NCBI RefSeq assembly: GCF_000422545.1
Contig: NZ_AULZ01000018.1
Span: forward strand, 44,893-108,892
Reading direction: 5' to 3'
DNA length: 64,000 nt
Source: Desulfocurvibacter africanus subsp. africanus DSM 2603
GTDB lineage: Bacteria; Desulfobacterota; Desulfovibrionia; Desulfovibrionales; Desulfovibrionaceae
Every line of letters starts with the position of its first letter. Position 1 is the first letter of the stretch. The notes below the pieces were generated by a model that saw only the letters and a list, made by a program, of their open reading frames with translations, made no database searches and was not told where the DNA came from. Below are positions 43,917 through 52,445 of this stretch, in pieces. The translations under genes were made by a program, and so were the position numbers.

Positions 43917-44099
43917 TTGTCTGCGCAGTCTTGGGGCGGAAGGCTGATGGCAGCGCGTTTTTGCCGCTCGGCAGTGCAATCTGGCCCACTAGGCCGATCC
44001 TGACCGGAAATAGGACCATTCCGGCGGGAAAACCACACTCCCAGCACGCGTCTTGACGCGAAGGTTACGCCGTCCGTGCGGCGTACGCCCCTTTTTTTT
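43917..44099 (+). ncRNA. Candidate structured RNA upstream of infA
   Basis: Between a strong promoter and a T8 run lie about 183 bases with several stable hairpins: GGCC-CACTA-GGCC, CCGGAA with TTCCGG, CGCGT-CTTG-ACGCG (a CUUG tetraloop), and a final 7-bp TACGCCG/CGGCGTA stem before CGCCCC and T8. The size and layout suggest a small RNA such as 6S RNA or a leader that is partly terminated before infA. It lacks the conserved motif of SRP RNA. No protein frame on the plus strand fits. Function is inference. Confidence 0.4.
44061..44099 (+). terminator. Terminator-like hairpin with T8
   Basis: A 7-bp stem (44066-44072 with 44079-44085), which can be extended by AAGG/CCTT across an internal loop, leads into eight T's. 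It lies 150 bases before infA. Confidence 0.6.
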
Positions 44100-44251
44100 C
44101 TCTCGCGCCAAGCGCAACACGCACGGGCGGTTTCAGCGGCGCGACCGCCCCCCATGCCACGGCCAAGGCCCGGGAAATGTTCCGGGACAGCGGTCCGCGC
44201 CGACACCCATAGCCCACCGCGCCCGCGCGGAGGCGATTCGCAGGAGGCTGC

Positions 44252-44467
44252 ATGAAAGAAGAAGGCATTCAAGTTCAGGGTAAAGTGGAGGAAGCCCTAC
44301 CCAACGCCATGTTCCGGGTAGAGCTGGAAAACGGCCACGAAGTCCTGGCGCATATATCGGGCAAAATGCGTAAGTTCCGTATCCGCGTCATGCCTGGCGA
44401 TACGGTTACCGTGGAACTTTCGCCTTATGACCTGACCAGGGGACGAATCACTTTTCGGCCCCGCTAG
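44252..44467 (+). CDS. infA: Translation initiation factor IF-1
   Basis: A 71-aa S1-fold protein that helps IF-2 and IF-3 on the 30S subunit. It reads [38 protein letters not shown] and [13 protein letters not shown], the IF-1 signature. AGGAGG lies just before the ATG. It has a good terminator 35 bases after the stop and a long leader with a strong promoter, so it is transcribed alone. Confidence 0.96.
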   Translation: MKEEGIQVQGKVEEALPNAMFRVELENGHEVLAHISGKMRKFRIRVMPGDTVTVELSPYDLTRGRITFRPR

Positions 44468-44501
44468 ATGGAGCCACGCGGCGGCTTGTCCGCCGACGCA
44501 A

Positions 44502-44532
44502 AAAGGGGCGGCCACGGCTGCCCCTTTCTTTT
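44502..44532 (+). terminator. Rho-independent terminator of infA
   Basis: AAAGGGGC and GCCCCTTT pair, followed by CTTTT. It lies 35 bases past the infA stop. Confidence 0.85.
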
Positions 44533-44630
44533 CCACAGCCGCCAGACAGCATGGCCATGATATTTGCCTTTTCCAGCCGTTGAACTTATCCATCACCCTA
44601 TCTGATCGTGTACCCCCTTGCGGAGCGAAT

Positions 44631-45284
44631 ATGGCCACGCGCATGGACCTCTTCCGTCCCGGCCTGTCTGGGAGGCCTCTGCCAAAAGACCTTGCGCTGC
44701 CCGATATCTTTGCGCCGCGCAGCTACGCCAGGCGGGAGATCATCTTCGGCCCCCATGCCGAAGAGGATCTTGTCTTCGTGGTCGCTTCGGGCCGGGTGCG
44801 CATCTTCTTCGCCCATGAGGACAAGGAGCTGACCTTGTCCATCCTCAGGCCGGGCGACATCTACAGCACGCATACCCGCGCCTGGGTGCAGGCTTACAAG
44901 AATTCCACCATCCTCGTGGCCGACACGAGGGCTTTTCGCAAGCATATCGAGGAATATCCCGAACTGACCCTAACTATGGCCAGGGTACTTGGCGACCTGC
45001 TCAAGAAGTCCTACTCGCATATCCTTAACCTCGCCTTCAAGAACGTGCGCCGCAGGTTGGAGGAGTTCCTGCTGCACGAGGCGCGCCGCTCCGGGCGGCC
45101 GCACGCACGCGGCACCCTGGTTGACCTCGACATGACCGGCGAACAACTTGCCGCCATGCTTGGCACCACGCGCCAAACCGTCTCCTCGACCTTGGGGGAG
45201 CTGATCAATGAAGGTCTGTTGGCCAAGGAAGGACGCGGCTCCTACATCATCCCCGACATGAATCGCCTCCGCCACTCCGGTTGA
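44631..45284 (+). CDS. cooA: CO-sensing transcriptional activator CooA
   Basis: A 217-aa Crp/Fnr-family regulator in front of cooS. The heme-binding region reads LRPGDIYSTHTRAW, where H81 aligns with the heme ligand His77 of Rhodospirillum rubrum CooA and S79 takes the place of Cys75. The C-terminal helix-turn-helix is MTGEQLAAMLGTTRQTVSST. CooA binds CO at a b-type heme and then activates coo genes. An exact CooA box lies 20 bases after its stop, before cooS. The ATG at 44631 is preferred to the upstream open frame. Family alternatives (HcpR, Fnr) are less likely given the context. Confidence 0.9.
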   Translation: MATRMDLFRPGLSGRPLPKDLALPDIFAPRSYARREIIFGPHAEEDLVFVVASGRVRIFFAHEDKELTLSILRPGDIYSTHTRAWVQAYKNSTILVADTRAFRKHIEEYPELTLTMARVLGDLLKKSYSHILNLAFKNVRRRLEEFLLHEARRSGRPHARGTLVDLDMTGEQLAAMLGTTRQTVSSTLGELINEGLLAKEGRGSYIIPDMNRLRHSG

Positions 45285-45304
45285 TGTGATCTCCAACCAT
45301 CTTT

Positions 45305-45320
45305 TGTCATCCAGCCGACA
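45305..45320 (+). promoter_or_regulatory. CooA binding site upstream of cooS
   Basis: TGTCA-N6-CGACA is identical to the R. rubrum CooA consensus. A possible -10 (CTAATT at 45341-45346) lies about 28 bases from its centre, which places the site near -40, as for a class II activator. Confidence 0.85.
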
Positions 45321-45449
45321 GACGCGCATTCTCTTCCGTGCTAATTTCCTGCCCTATTCGTAGGGAAAGGACGCAGCCACTCTATACGAAGCAGCGTCGC
45401 GTTCCGATTGTCGATCCCCAAGCAGGATCAAACCCATGGGAGATGCGCA

Positions 45450-47336
45450 ATGACCAAGGAGCAGCAAGGCCTCGAAAATCTGAGCATCTGGAACGATGCC
45501 GCAAGCATGCTCGCCAAGGCCAAAAAGGATGGCGTCGAAACCGTCTGGGACAGGCTCCACGAGCAGCGGAACGAGTGTGCATTCTGCGCCCAGGGGTTGT
45601 CCTGCAGCAAGTGCGTCATGGGACCATGTCGCATCAACATGAAGGGTGACAAGAGGCAGCACGGCGTATGCGGCGCGGACGCGGACCTTACTGTGGCACG
45701 TAACTTCGGCCGTTTCGTGGCTGCCGGCGCGGCTTCGCATTCAGACCACGGCCGCGACGTGCTGGACACCTTTGCCGCGGTGGCCGAAGGCAAGACCAAG
45801 GACTTCCAGATCCGCGACGAGGCCAAGCTTCGGCGCATAGCAAGCGAGTTGGGCCTTGCGAGCGATGGACAGCCAATCGACGCTATCGCCCGCGCCTTGG
45901 CGGACAAATTCTATCAGGACTATTCCTCGCGTTCCGAGGAGCTCTCGTTCCTCTCGCGCGTGCCGGAGAAAAGGCGCACTCGATGGGCTGAATTGGGAGT
46001 CACGCCGCGTGGCATCGACCGCGAAGTCGTCGAGATGATGCACCGCACGCACATGGGCGTGGACTGCGACGCCACGAACATCTGTCTGCATGCCGTACGC
46101 ACGGCCCTGGCCGACGGATGGGGCGGCTCCATGATCGCCACCGAGCTTTCGGACATCCTCTTCGGCACACCCAGGCCTACGGCCTCCAAGGTCAACCTAG
46201 GCGTGCTGCGCAAGGACATGGTCAACGTGCTCGTGCACGGCCATAGCCCCGTGGTTTCCGAGACTATTCTTGCGGCGGCCAAGGACCAGGATATTCTGGC
46301 CGAGGCGGCCAAGGCAGGAGCTAACGGCATCAACATCGCCGGCTTGTGCTGTACGGGCAACGAGGTGCTCATGCGCCAGGGCATTCCCTTGGCCGGCAAC
46401 CACCTCATGACCGAGCTCGCCCTGATAACGGGCGCGGTGGAGCTCATGGTCGTGGATTACCAATGCATCATGCCCAGCCTGGTGCGAATCGCGGCCTGCT
46501 ATCATACCCGCTTCGTCAGCACTCAGGACAAGGCCAAGTTCCCCGGCGCGACGCACGTGCCCTTCAGGCACGAAAACGCCCGCGACAAGGCGCGCGAAGT
46601 CCTGCGCATGGCCATCGAGGCCTACACGAAGCGCAAGCCTGAACGTGTCGAGATCCCCGGCCAGCCCGTGGACATCATGACCGGCTTCTCCAACGAAGCC
46701 GTGCTCGAAGCCCTCGGCGGCACCCCCGAGCCCCTACTCGACGCCATCAAGGTCGGTTCGGTGCGCGGCGTGGTAGGCATCGTGGGCTGCAACAACCCCA
46801 AGCTCACCCACGACTACTGTCACACAAATCTTGCCAAGGAACTCATCAAGCGTGACATCCTCGTGGTGGTCACGGGTTGCGCCACTGTGGCCATGGGCAA
46901 GGCCGGACTGCTCACGCCCGCCGGAGCGGAGCAGGCAGGCCAGGGTTTGGCCTCGGTGTGCAAGGCCCTGGGCATTCCGCCCGTTCTGCACGTGGGAAGC
47001 TGCGTGGATAACGCGCGCATCCTGCACCTGTGCGCCATATTGGCTAATGCCTTGGGCGTGGACATGTCCGACCTGCCTGTGGCCGCCAGCGCACCAGAGT
47101 GGTATTCGGAGAAGGCCGCGGCTATCGGCCTGTACGCCGTGTCCTGCGGCATCTACACGCACTTGGGCCTGCCGCCGCACATCACCGGCAGCAAGACCGT
47201 CACCGACCTGGCCCTGAACGGCCTCGAAGACGTTATAGGCGCAAGCTTCGCCGTGGAGCCCGATCCCTTTAAAGCCGCCGAACTGATAGACAAACGCATC
47301 AGCACCAAGCGCACGGCCTTGGGATTGACCCCATAG
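45450..47336 (+). CDS. cooS: Ni-Fe carbon monoxide dehydrogenase CooS
   Basis: Catalytic subunit, 628 aa, that interconverts CO and CO2. The N-terminus holds C43 and C46 (CAFC), the short C-x2-C spacing reported for the [2Fe-2S] D-cluster of the D. vulgaris enzyme, then C52, C55, C60 and C74 for the B-cluster. C-cluster ligand regions are visible as GLCCTGNEVL, VGCNNPK, VTGCATVAMG and HVGSCVDNAR. GGGAG lies six bases before the ATG. Electrons would go to ferredoxin. It is followed by cooC; no cooF or CO-linked hydrogenase is in the window. Confidence 0.96.
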   Translation: MTKEQQGLENLSIWNDAASMLAKAKKDGVETVWDRLHEQRNECAFCAQGLSCSKCVMGPCRINMKGDKRQHGVCGADADLTVARNFGRFVAAGAASHSDHGRDVLDTFAAVAEGKTKDFQIRDEAKLRRIASELGLASDGQPIDAIARALADKFYQDYSSRSEELSFLSRVPEKRRTRWAELGVTPRGIDREVVEMMHRTHMGVDCDATNICLHAVRTALADGWGGSMIATELSDILFGTPRPTASKVNLGVLRKDMVNVLVHGHSPVVSETILAAAKDQDILAEAAKAGANGINIAGLCCTGNEVLMRQGIPLAGNHLMTELALITGAVELMVVDYQCIMPSLVRIAACYHTRFVSTQDKAKFPGATHVPFRHENARDKAREVLRMAIEAYTKRKPERVEIPGQPVDIMTGFSNEAVLEALGGTPEPLLDAIKVGSVRGVVGIVGCNNPKLTHDYCHTNLAKELIKRDILVVVTGCATVAMGKAGLLTPAGAEQAGQGLASVCKALGIPPVLHVGSCVDNARILHLCAILANALGVDMSDLPVAASAPEWYSEKAAAIGLYAVSCGIYTHLGLPPHITGSKTVTDLALNGLEDVIGASFAVEPDPFKAAELIDKRISTKRTALGLTP

Positions 47337-47354
47337 GCTGAATTGTAAAGGCAA

Positions 47355-47383
47355 GGTGGAGAGGGGCTCTGCTCTTCTCCACG
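47355..47383 (+). repeat. Hairpin between cooS and cooC
   Basis: GTGGAGA and TCTCCAC pair across about 13 bases, 20 bases after the cooS stop. It may reduce transcription into cooC. Confidence 0.45.
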
Positions 47384-47499
47384 TCCTAACCCGCCAAGAA
47401 GGCGTCCTTGGGCCCCGTGGTCTTTGGTTGGTCGGCAGGATCATACAGGTCGGACCTGCGCAACGCGATGGGGCAGCTCACAACAAAGCGAGGCAGATC

Positions 47500-48264
47500 A
47501 TGAAGCTGGCAGTGGCGGGCAAAGGCGGCGTGGGCAAGACCTCGATAACGGCCTGGCTTGGGGATTGGCTGACGCGGCAGGGCCAAGACGTCTGGCTCGT
47601 GGATGCGGACACGGCCTTGTCCCTGGGGCAGGCCTGCGGACTGTCGCGGACTGAGTTACCCATACCGCTTATCGAACGCGAGGATCTCGTGCGCGAGCGC
47701 ATCGGCTCGGGCATGATCAGTCTGAGTCCGCAGGTGGACGACTTGCCCGAGGCTCTGTCCGTGGAATTGCCCGGCCAGGGTCCAGGCCGCAAACGGCTGC
47801 TGGTCATGGGCTCCGTGAGCCGGGCCGGAGGCGGTTGTGCCTGCGCGGCCAACGCCCTGCTCAAGGCCTTGCTCCTGCATCTTGTAGTGGAGCGCGGAGC
47901 CTGGGTGCTGGTGGACCTGGAGGCCGGAGTGGAACATCTAGGGCGTGGCACCGTGGCGCATGTGGACGGTCTGCTGATGGTCAGTGATCCAAGCTGGCGC
48001 GGGCTGGAAACCGCGGCCGAGATCCGCCGCATGGCCGTAATGCTGGGCCTAGCCACCACGGCGCTCGTCATCAACAGACTATCCGCCGGGACCGAACCGC
48101 CAAAGTTTCCGGGCTTGTCCGAGCAAATGTTGACCTTCCCCAGCCTGGAAGGATTGTCACTGCGGCAGCTTTCTTCCCCATCCGTGCTCGGCCTGCCCGA
48201 GCAAGCGGTCATCGATGCCTTCTGCTCCCAGATTGTCGAAACGCTACGCTCCGGAGAGAGATGA
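47500..48264 (+). CDS. cooC: CO dehydrogenase maturation ATPase CooC
   Basis: A 254-aa MinD-type P-loop ATPase that inserts nickel into CooS. The deviant Walker A reads MKLAVAGKGGVGKTSITAWL, with DADTALSL as Walker A' and VLVDLEAGVEHLGRG following. A CxC motif (GGCACAAN) near residue 112 is the nickel/zinc site at the dimer interface. The open frame extends 48 codons upstream but the conserved start is at 47500. It lies 163 bases after cooS. Confidence 0.94.
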   Translation: MKLAVAGKGGVGKTSITAWLGDWLTRQGQDVWLVDADTALSLGQACGLSRTELPIPLIEREDLVRERIGSGMISLSPQVDDLPEALSVELPGQGPGRKRLLVMGSVSRAGGGCACAANALLKALLLHLVVERGAWVLVDLEAGVEHLGRGTVAHVDGLLMVSDPSWRGLETAAEIRRMAVMLGLATTALVINRLSAGTEPPKFPGLSEQMLTFPSLEGLSLRQLSSPSVLGLPEQAVIDAFCSQIVETLRSGER

Positions 48265-48496
48265 ACAGCTTTGGCCTCAAGTAGGCTAACGAAACACATC
48301 CTGAGCGCAGCCACCCATTTCCGTATTGCTAGAGGCGCTACGCTGCGACCGGCCTTGGCCTCTCTTGTTTTCAGATCGGGCTTGCCCACAGCCTGCCATT
48401 GAGCTGAAAAGGACTGGACGCATGCCTGCAATCTGGGTATGCGGCCCTGCATGCCCTCTCCATTCCACTCGCCAGTATCATTCTAGGAGATTTGAA

Positions 48497-49663
48497 GTGT
48501 CGTTTCACAGCACTGTGCTTGTGCTTTTTCTATCCATTCTGCTGGCCGGCGCCTCTCCAGCCGTCGGCATCGCCGCGGAGAACGGCTCCATCAAGGCTCG
48601 TATATCCCAAGTTGTAGCGAATGATATCGTTTACCTACGAGAACTCGTGCGCAATCCGCAACGAGCCCTGGATACATCCAGGATTCACGGGCTCCTCGAG
48701 TTCGCCACGCAGCCCAAGACCGAGCCCGCAGCTCTTGAAGTACCCTCTCTTGACGATGCCACGGGCGCTTACTTCGAGGGCACCATCAATAAGCCGTTGG
48801 CGCATGTCGTCAAGTACCAGTTCAATTCCGAGTTTCCCTCGTTCCTGGTCATACCCACATCGATACGACTCAATGACTGGGATGAGAAGCCGGCCGAAAG
48901 CGTCTCGAGCATTCTGAACAGGTTGGACTCCTCGACTGCGCCGTTCCTAATGGTTCATGGCCGCGAGCACGAGGAGATCACGCCGGATCTGGTCACAGGC
49001 ACCTACTTCCGTTACGAGGTCAAGCGAACCTTCATTGCGCTCAAAGACAAGGACAGGCGCTACCTCATCAGCATCTCGATCCAGGACGAGCCGTCACAGA
49101 TCGGCCGCAAGGGACTTGTGGTTAACGACGCCGACTGGGTCTACTTCTACTCCGGTATTGAGGGAGTGCCCATAACCGGCCTAGGCTGGGCCAAATCCTA
49201 TATCTATAAGTCCCTCGTAGTGAATATTCTCTTCGAGCCCGAGCCCGGCAAGTCCCAGACCCGCAGCGTGTTCTTCAAATGGCTCGACGCCGGGTGGAAC
49301 GGCATTAATATGACCGAGCACCATCACCTCATCGAAGGCTTCCAGCGCTTCATCTCCGGCTCCAAGGCTATGCTGGAGTCTTCCAAGCTGCCGACGTCGG
49401 AATACTTGGCCCGGCTCGTTAGCCATGTCAGGAACCTTCCCGAAGAGGAACTCACGGCCAGGCTCAAGCCATATGCCGAGTTCATGGAACGAACAGCCGC
49501 CACCAACTCCGATCTGAGACGCAGGGAATACGCTCGGCTTATCAAGAATGGCGCTTATCTGACCAAAGCCACTCGCGAGGAGCGCGAAGTCACGTTGATC
49601 AACGAGTACATGAAGGCCATCATCGGCAAGCCCACGCCCGTGGGATCTGCCCCCTTGGAGTGA
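48497..49663 (+). CDS. Exported protein of unknown function
   Basis: A 388-aa protein with a signal peptide (STVLVLFLSILLAGASPAVGIAA) and no other membrane helix, so it is probably periplasmic. GTG start with AGGAGA seven bases upstream. The rest is mixed, with TGTYFRYEVKRTFIALKDKD and VYFYSGIEGVPITGLGWAKS as striking parts and a helical C-terminus. I do not recognise the family. It is 230 bases after cooC; co-regulation is not evident. Confidence 0.8.
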   Translation: MSFHSTVLVLFLSILLAGASPAVGIAAENGSIKARISQVVANDIVYLRELVRNPQRALDTSRIHGLLEFATQPKTEPAALEVPSLDDATGAYFEGTINKPLAHVVKYQFNSEFPSFLVIPTSIRLNDWDEKPAESVSSILNRLDSSTAPFLMVHGREHEEITPDLVTGTYFRYEVKRTFIALKDKDRRYLISISIQDEPSQIGRKGLVVNDADWVYFYSGIEGVPITGLGWAKSYIYKSLVVNILFEPEPGKSQTRSVFFKWLDAGWNGINMTEHHHLIEGFQRFISGSKAMLESSKLPTSEYLARLVSHVRNLPEEELTARLKPYAEFMERTAATNSDLRRREYARLIKNGAYLTKATREEREVTLINEYMKAIIGKPTPVGSAPLE

Positions 49664-49692
49664 GCCCGGCCGGATTGCGCCCGGTCTGTTTT

Positions 49693-49818
49693 AGAGCAGA
49701 TTGCTTTTAAGACGCCCGCTCCGGCGTTAACGGCGCAAGTGAATTGCGCCTACGCCTACGCGGCGGCAAGCCATGCCGACGCACGGCTTGCAGAGCATTT
49801 TCAAAAGCAAAATGCTCT
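49693..49818 (-). mobile_element. MITE-like repeat, copy B
   Basis: A 126-bp copy of the element at 24354, in inverse orientation and flanked by TA. It lies 30 bases after the unknown exported gene. Its internal stem has one mismatch (GCAAGCC against GGCTTGC with a changed base in between: ATGCCGACGCACGG). Confidence 0.88.
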
Positions 49819-49930
49819 AACGCAGTGATTGCTGCCGAGGCTGCGAGTTGAAAGGCCAAGCTTCATGGACACGCTCATCGGGCAACCGGAAATGCTTGAT
49901 ATCCGCATCGCGTTGCCGGGAGCTGTTTCT

Positions 49931-50056
49931 AAAGCAGATTGCTTTTAAGACGCCCGCTCCGGCGTTGACGGCGCAATTAAATTGCGCCTACGCCTACGCG
50001 GCGGCTAGCCATGCCGACGCATGGCTAGCAGAGCATTTTCAAAAGCAAAATGCTCT
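49931..50056 (-). mobile_element. MITE-like repeat, copy C
   Basis: A 126-bp copy in the same orientation as copy B, only 112 bases away, flanked by TA. Its main stem is GCTAGCC/GGCTAGC, a paired change relative to GCAAGCC/GGCTTGC of the others, and its second stem is longer (GGCGCAATT/AATTGCGCC). These paired changes keep the hairpins intact. Confidence 0.88.
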
Positions 50057-50194
50057 AAATCTTAGGATTGGTGTTTATCTGGGTCGTGCGCAGATATGAC
50101 ATCTGCTGCCATAACCGTTGCGGCTTAGCAAAGCGCGTTCTGGAACTGAGTGAGAGATGCTGAAAGCTTTGAGCCGGATAGAGCAGGAAAAAGC

Positions 50195-50503
50195 ATGAGC
50201 AGCTTTGATTGGGTTGAGGCTCTCGGCCTGCTGGCCGGCGCGCAGACGACCTTTGCCTTCCTGCCGCAAGCCCTTAAGGTCTGGCGCGCCAAATCGGCCG
50301 ATGATATCTCCTTGGCCACCTTCCTCATCTTCTGTTCGGGCGTGACCTGCTGGTTTTTCTACGGACTGTTCATCGACTCGTTGTCCGTAATCCTGGCCAA
50401 TGCCGTGACCCTAATACTGGCCGCCTCTATCGTTTGGCTCAAGGTCAAATACACTCGCCGCAAATCCATGGGCGCTTCCTGCTCGCCCGACGAATCCAGA
50501 TAA
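50195..50503 (+). CDS. SemiSWEET / PQ-loop transporter
   Basis: A 102-aa membrane protein with three helices, of the SemiSWEET (MtN3/PQ-loop) family of sugar transporters that work as dimers. The PQ motif is in TTFAFLPQALKVWRAKSADD, followed by ISLATFLIFCSGVTCWFFYG and a third helix. The ATG at 50195 is preferred over the open frame upstream. The transported solute is not known. Confidence 0.9.
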   Translation: MSSFDWVEALGLLAGAQTTFAFLPQALKVWRAKSADDISLATFLIFCSGVTCWFFYGLFIDSLSVILANAVTLILAASIVWLKVKYTRRKSMGASCSPDESR

Positions 50504-50569
50504 TCATCTCCACGGCCGCGACATGTTGCGAGCGGTCTTGCTATGTTGGCGCGGGAGGATGTGCCGCGC

Positions 50570-50977
50570 ATGATTTCAAGACTACTCGCGGGCCGCTGGG
50601 GACCGGCCATATGGATGACGAGCCTCACGCTCCTCGGCATCGCGTCCATGATCCCCTTCAGACTTCCTGGAAGCCTACTCGACAAGATGCTTCACTTTCT
50701 GGCCTACTTCGCGCTGTCCACTTTGGCCTTCAAGGTCTGGCCCATCGGCTGCCGGCTATGGCTCGCCACGGTTCTTCTGCTCATGCTCGGAGCCGGCATC
50801 GAAATTGCCCAACTGCACCTTGCCGGACGTGAGGCGTCCTGGCTCGACATGGTCAGCAACGCTTTGGGTATTGGCACGGCCGTGCTCTTTACCTTTCGCC
50901 TGCGCGGGTCGCTCGCGAATCATCTTGTCTCTCGACGCGTCCCGCCGGTTAGGACGGCTGCCAACCCGAAGTCATAA
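50570..50977 (+). CDS. VanZ-like family membrane protein
   Basis: A 135-aa protein with about four membrane helices. KMLHFLAYFALSTLAFK and the EIAQLHLAGREASWLDMVSN stretch are the VanZ-like core, where the E-x-x-Q and R-x-x-x-x-D residues are conserved. The ATG at 50570 has GGGAGG upstream; an ATG at 50543 is also open. VanZ itself gives low-level teicoplanin resistance, but most relatives, including this one, have no proven function. Confidence 0.85.
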   Translation: MISRLLAGRWGPAIWMTSLTLLGIASMIPFRLPGSLLDKMLHFLAYFALSTLAFKVWPIGCRLWLATVLLLMLGAGIEIAQLHLAGREASWLDMVSNALGIGTAVLFTFRLRGSLANHLVSRRVPPVRTAANPKS

Positions 50978-50984
50978 AGGTGCG

Positions 50985-51236
50985 CTACTCATCCTCGCCG
51001 GTGAATCCTCCAATCCGACCATATGCGCAAGCGAAGCCGTCCTGGTCGCCAAGAAGGCTCTGGTCCTCGGCGACGGCCTCATCCGCCTCCTCCTGCAGCC
51101 ACTCCAGAAGCGCCAGGGTATCATCCGTATTGCCCACGATTTTCACGAGCTCCGAAGCCCGTAGTTTGGCCAGTTCCAGAAGCACGCCCATGCGCTGGGC
51201 CCTGTTCAGGGTCCTGCCGAGATGCCGCCTATTCAT
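50985..51236 (-). CDS. Small helical protein of unknown function
   Basis: An 83-aa protein, unknown to me. It has a basic start (MNRRHLGRTLNRAQRMGVLL), a helical middle with KLRASELVKIVGNTDDTLA and a very acidic end. GGAGG precedes the ATG at 51236. It overlaps the stop of the upstream small gene by eight bases, so the pair is a two-gene operon convergent with the VanZ-like gene. Confidence 0.65.
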   Translation of the reverse strand: MNRRHLGRTLNRAQRMGVLLELAKLRASELVKIVGNTDDTLALLEWLQEEADEAVAEDQSLLGDQDGFACAYGRIGGFTGEDE

Positions 51237-51498
51237 CGGAGCCTCCAGATTCCCTGCGAGCTGGCTGGCGCCACTCGCGATAGAAGCTTGATCGGGCTCG
51301 TTCCTTGACCCATTTGGATCGTCCCAAAAGCTTGGCCGAGGCACGGATACGCCCCAGCAAAGCCTGGTCGATGACAGAGGCTTCGGGGTTCTGCGCCAGC
51401 CTCTCAATGAGCGCCAGCAGCGAAGCTACATCCGCACTATATGCCCCCTGGACTGCCTCGCGATACCTTTTTTGCAAGGTCCCGATATCGCCGCTCAT
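51229..51498 (-). CDS. Small helical protein of unknown function
   Basis: An 89-aa protein starting MSGDIGTLQKRYREAVQG, mostly helical, with a basic C-terminus (KWVKERARSSFYREWRQ). A GGAGGAA site lies before the ATG at 51498. Not recognised. Coupled to the next small gene by an eight-base overlap. A TTGACT-CA-AGTCAA palindrome lies 150 bases upstream and may be its operator. Confidence 0.65.
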   Translation of the reverse strand: MSGDIGTLQKRYREAVQGAYSADVASLLALIERLAQNPEASVIDQALLGRIRASAKLLGRSKWVKERARSSFYREWRQPARRESGGSDE

Positions 51499-52445
51499 CC
51501 CTAAATTCCTCCACATGTCCGCAAAATGTTAACTCAGCTTCCAAGCGACTGCCCAGCGAAGTCAGGATGAACACCCAACACCGAGCCAGTCGCAACATAT
51601 CGCTCTCTACAACTACAACCAAGCTTGACACAAAGTAAAGGCAAAAACTTGACTCAAGTCAAGCCAAAACAGCACACACAGTAAGCCTTCTACAGATAAC
51701 GGAATTTCAAAGGATATCTTGTACGCATAGAGCACCTATGAAGGCTACTAGCGGACAAACATCCGCCATTTCGACCTGCCAAGAACGTTCGTTTACGTCA
51801 TTGGCTTCCTAATCAGTCGCCGTTGACTTCGCGTTCGCCATGGGGTAGGCGACAAACAGCTTCAATACCTCGTCACTTGCCGGATCGCGGGTAGCCCGTG
51901 TTCTTTCTCCCCGGCCGCACTGTCGCGGCGTTTCGCCTCAACCCGCTTCGCAATATCAAGGCTGCCAATCGCCTTGCTGCGTATTTATCCAGGGGCAACC
52001 CTGACAAGGTTCTTTCTTGTTCTTAGAGTGATTGACTCATCAGTTGACGTAGGATCACTTCGGCCTGGTGTTCGCTGCTTTTCAGCCCCTGCTTCAGGAA
52101 ATTGCGGCGGCTGAAGTTAAGCCTCCAGGCAAGACCGTGAGATCGGCGCGATATGATTTTTCGGATGATGAAGCTTGATCGCCTTTAGGAGCCGCTTGCG
52201 AATTGACCTGATGCGCTCAGGATTCGGCGATCATGTTAACGACGGCCGGTTACCACCCGGCAACCCGAAACTCGAGGTTAGGAGTCTAGGAGGCTAGGCC
52301 ACGTAGTGCATTCGGTTCACTTCGCTTGCATCAAACGGCCGAGATCGGGCCAGCCTGTCTCTGCTTCGGAAAGCGGACGGCCTGCACTAGATTTCCCATC
52401 GAACAAACAACAATCACCATCGCGTGACAAGGTACGGTAATCATC
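51499..52445. other. Long non-coding stretch with possible gene remnants
   Basis: About 950 bases with no convincing gene. It holds the palindrome TTGACT-CA-AGTCAA at 51649-51662. On the minus strand near 51825-51900 a short frame reads PASDEVLKLFVAYPMANAK before a stop, which looks like the tail of a lost gene, but no upstream part can be joined. No RNA gene was recognised. Confidence 0.4.

Noticed and set aside
43917..44099. SRP (4.5S) RNA as the identity of the structured RNA
   Set aside because: The conserved asymmetric-loop motif of SRP RNA (GGAAGGAAGCAGCC-like) is absent; only a partial CCGGAA resemblance is present.
43904..44272. A 122-codon minus-strand frame over the infA leader
   Set aside because: No ribosome site or motif; the plus strand has a strong promoter and hairpins that better explain the region.
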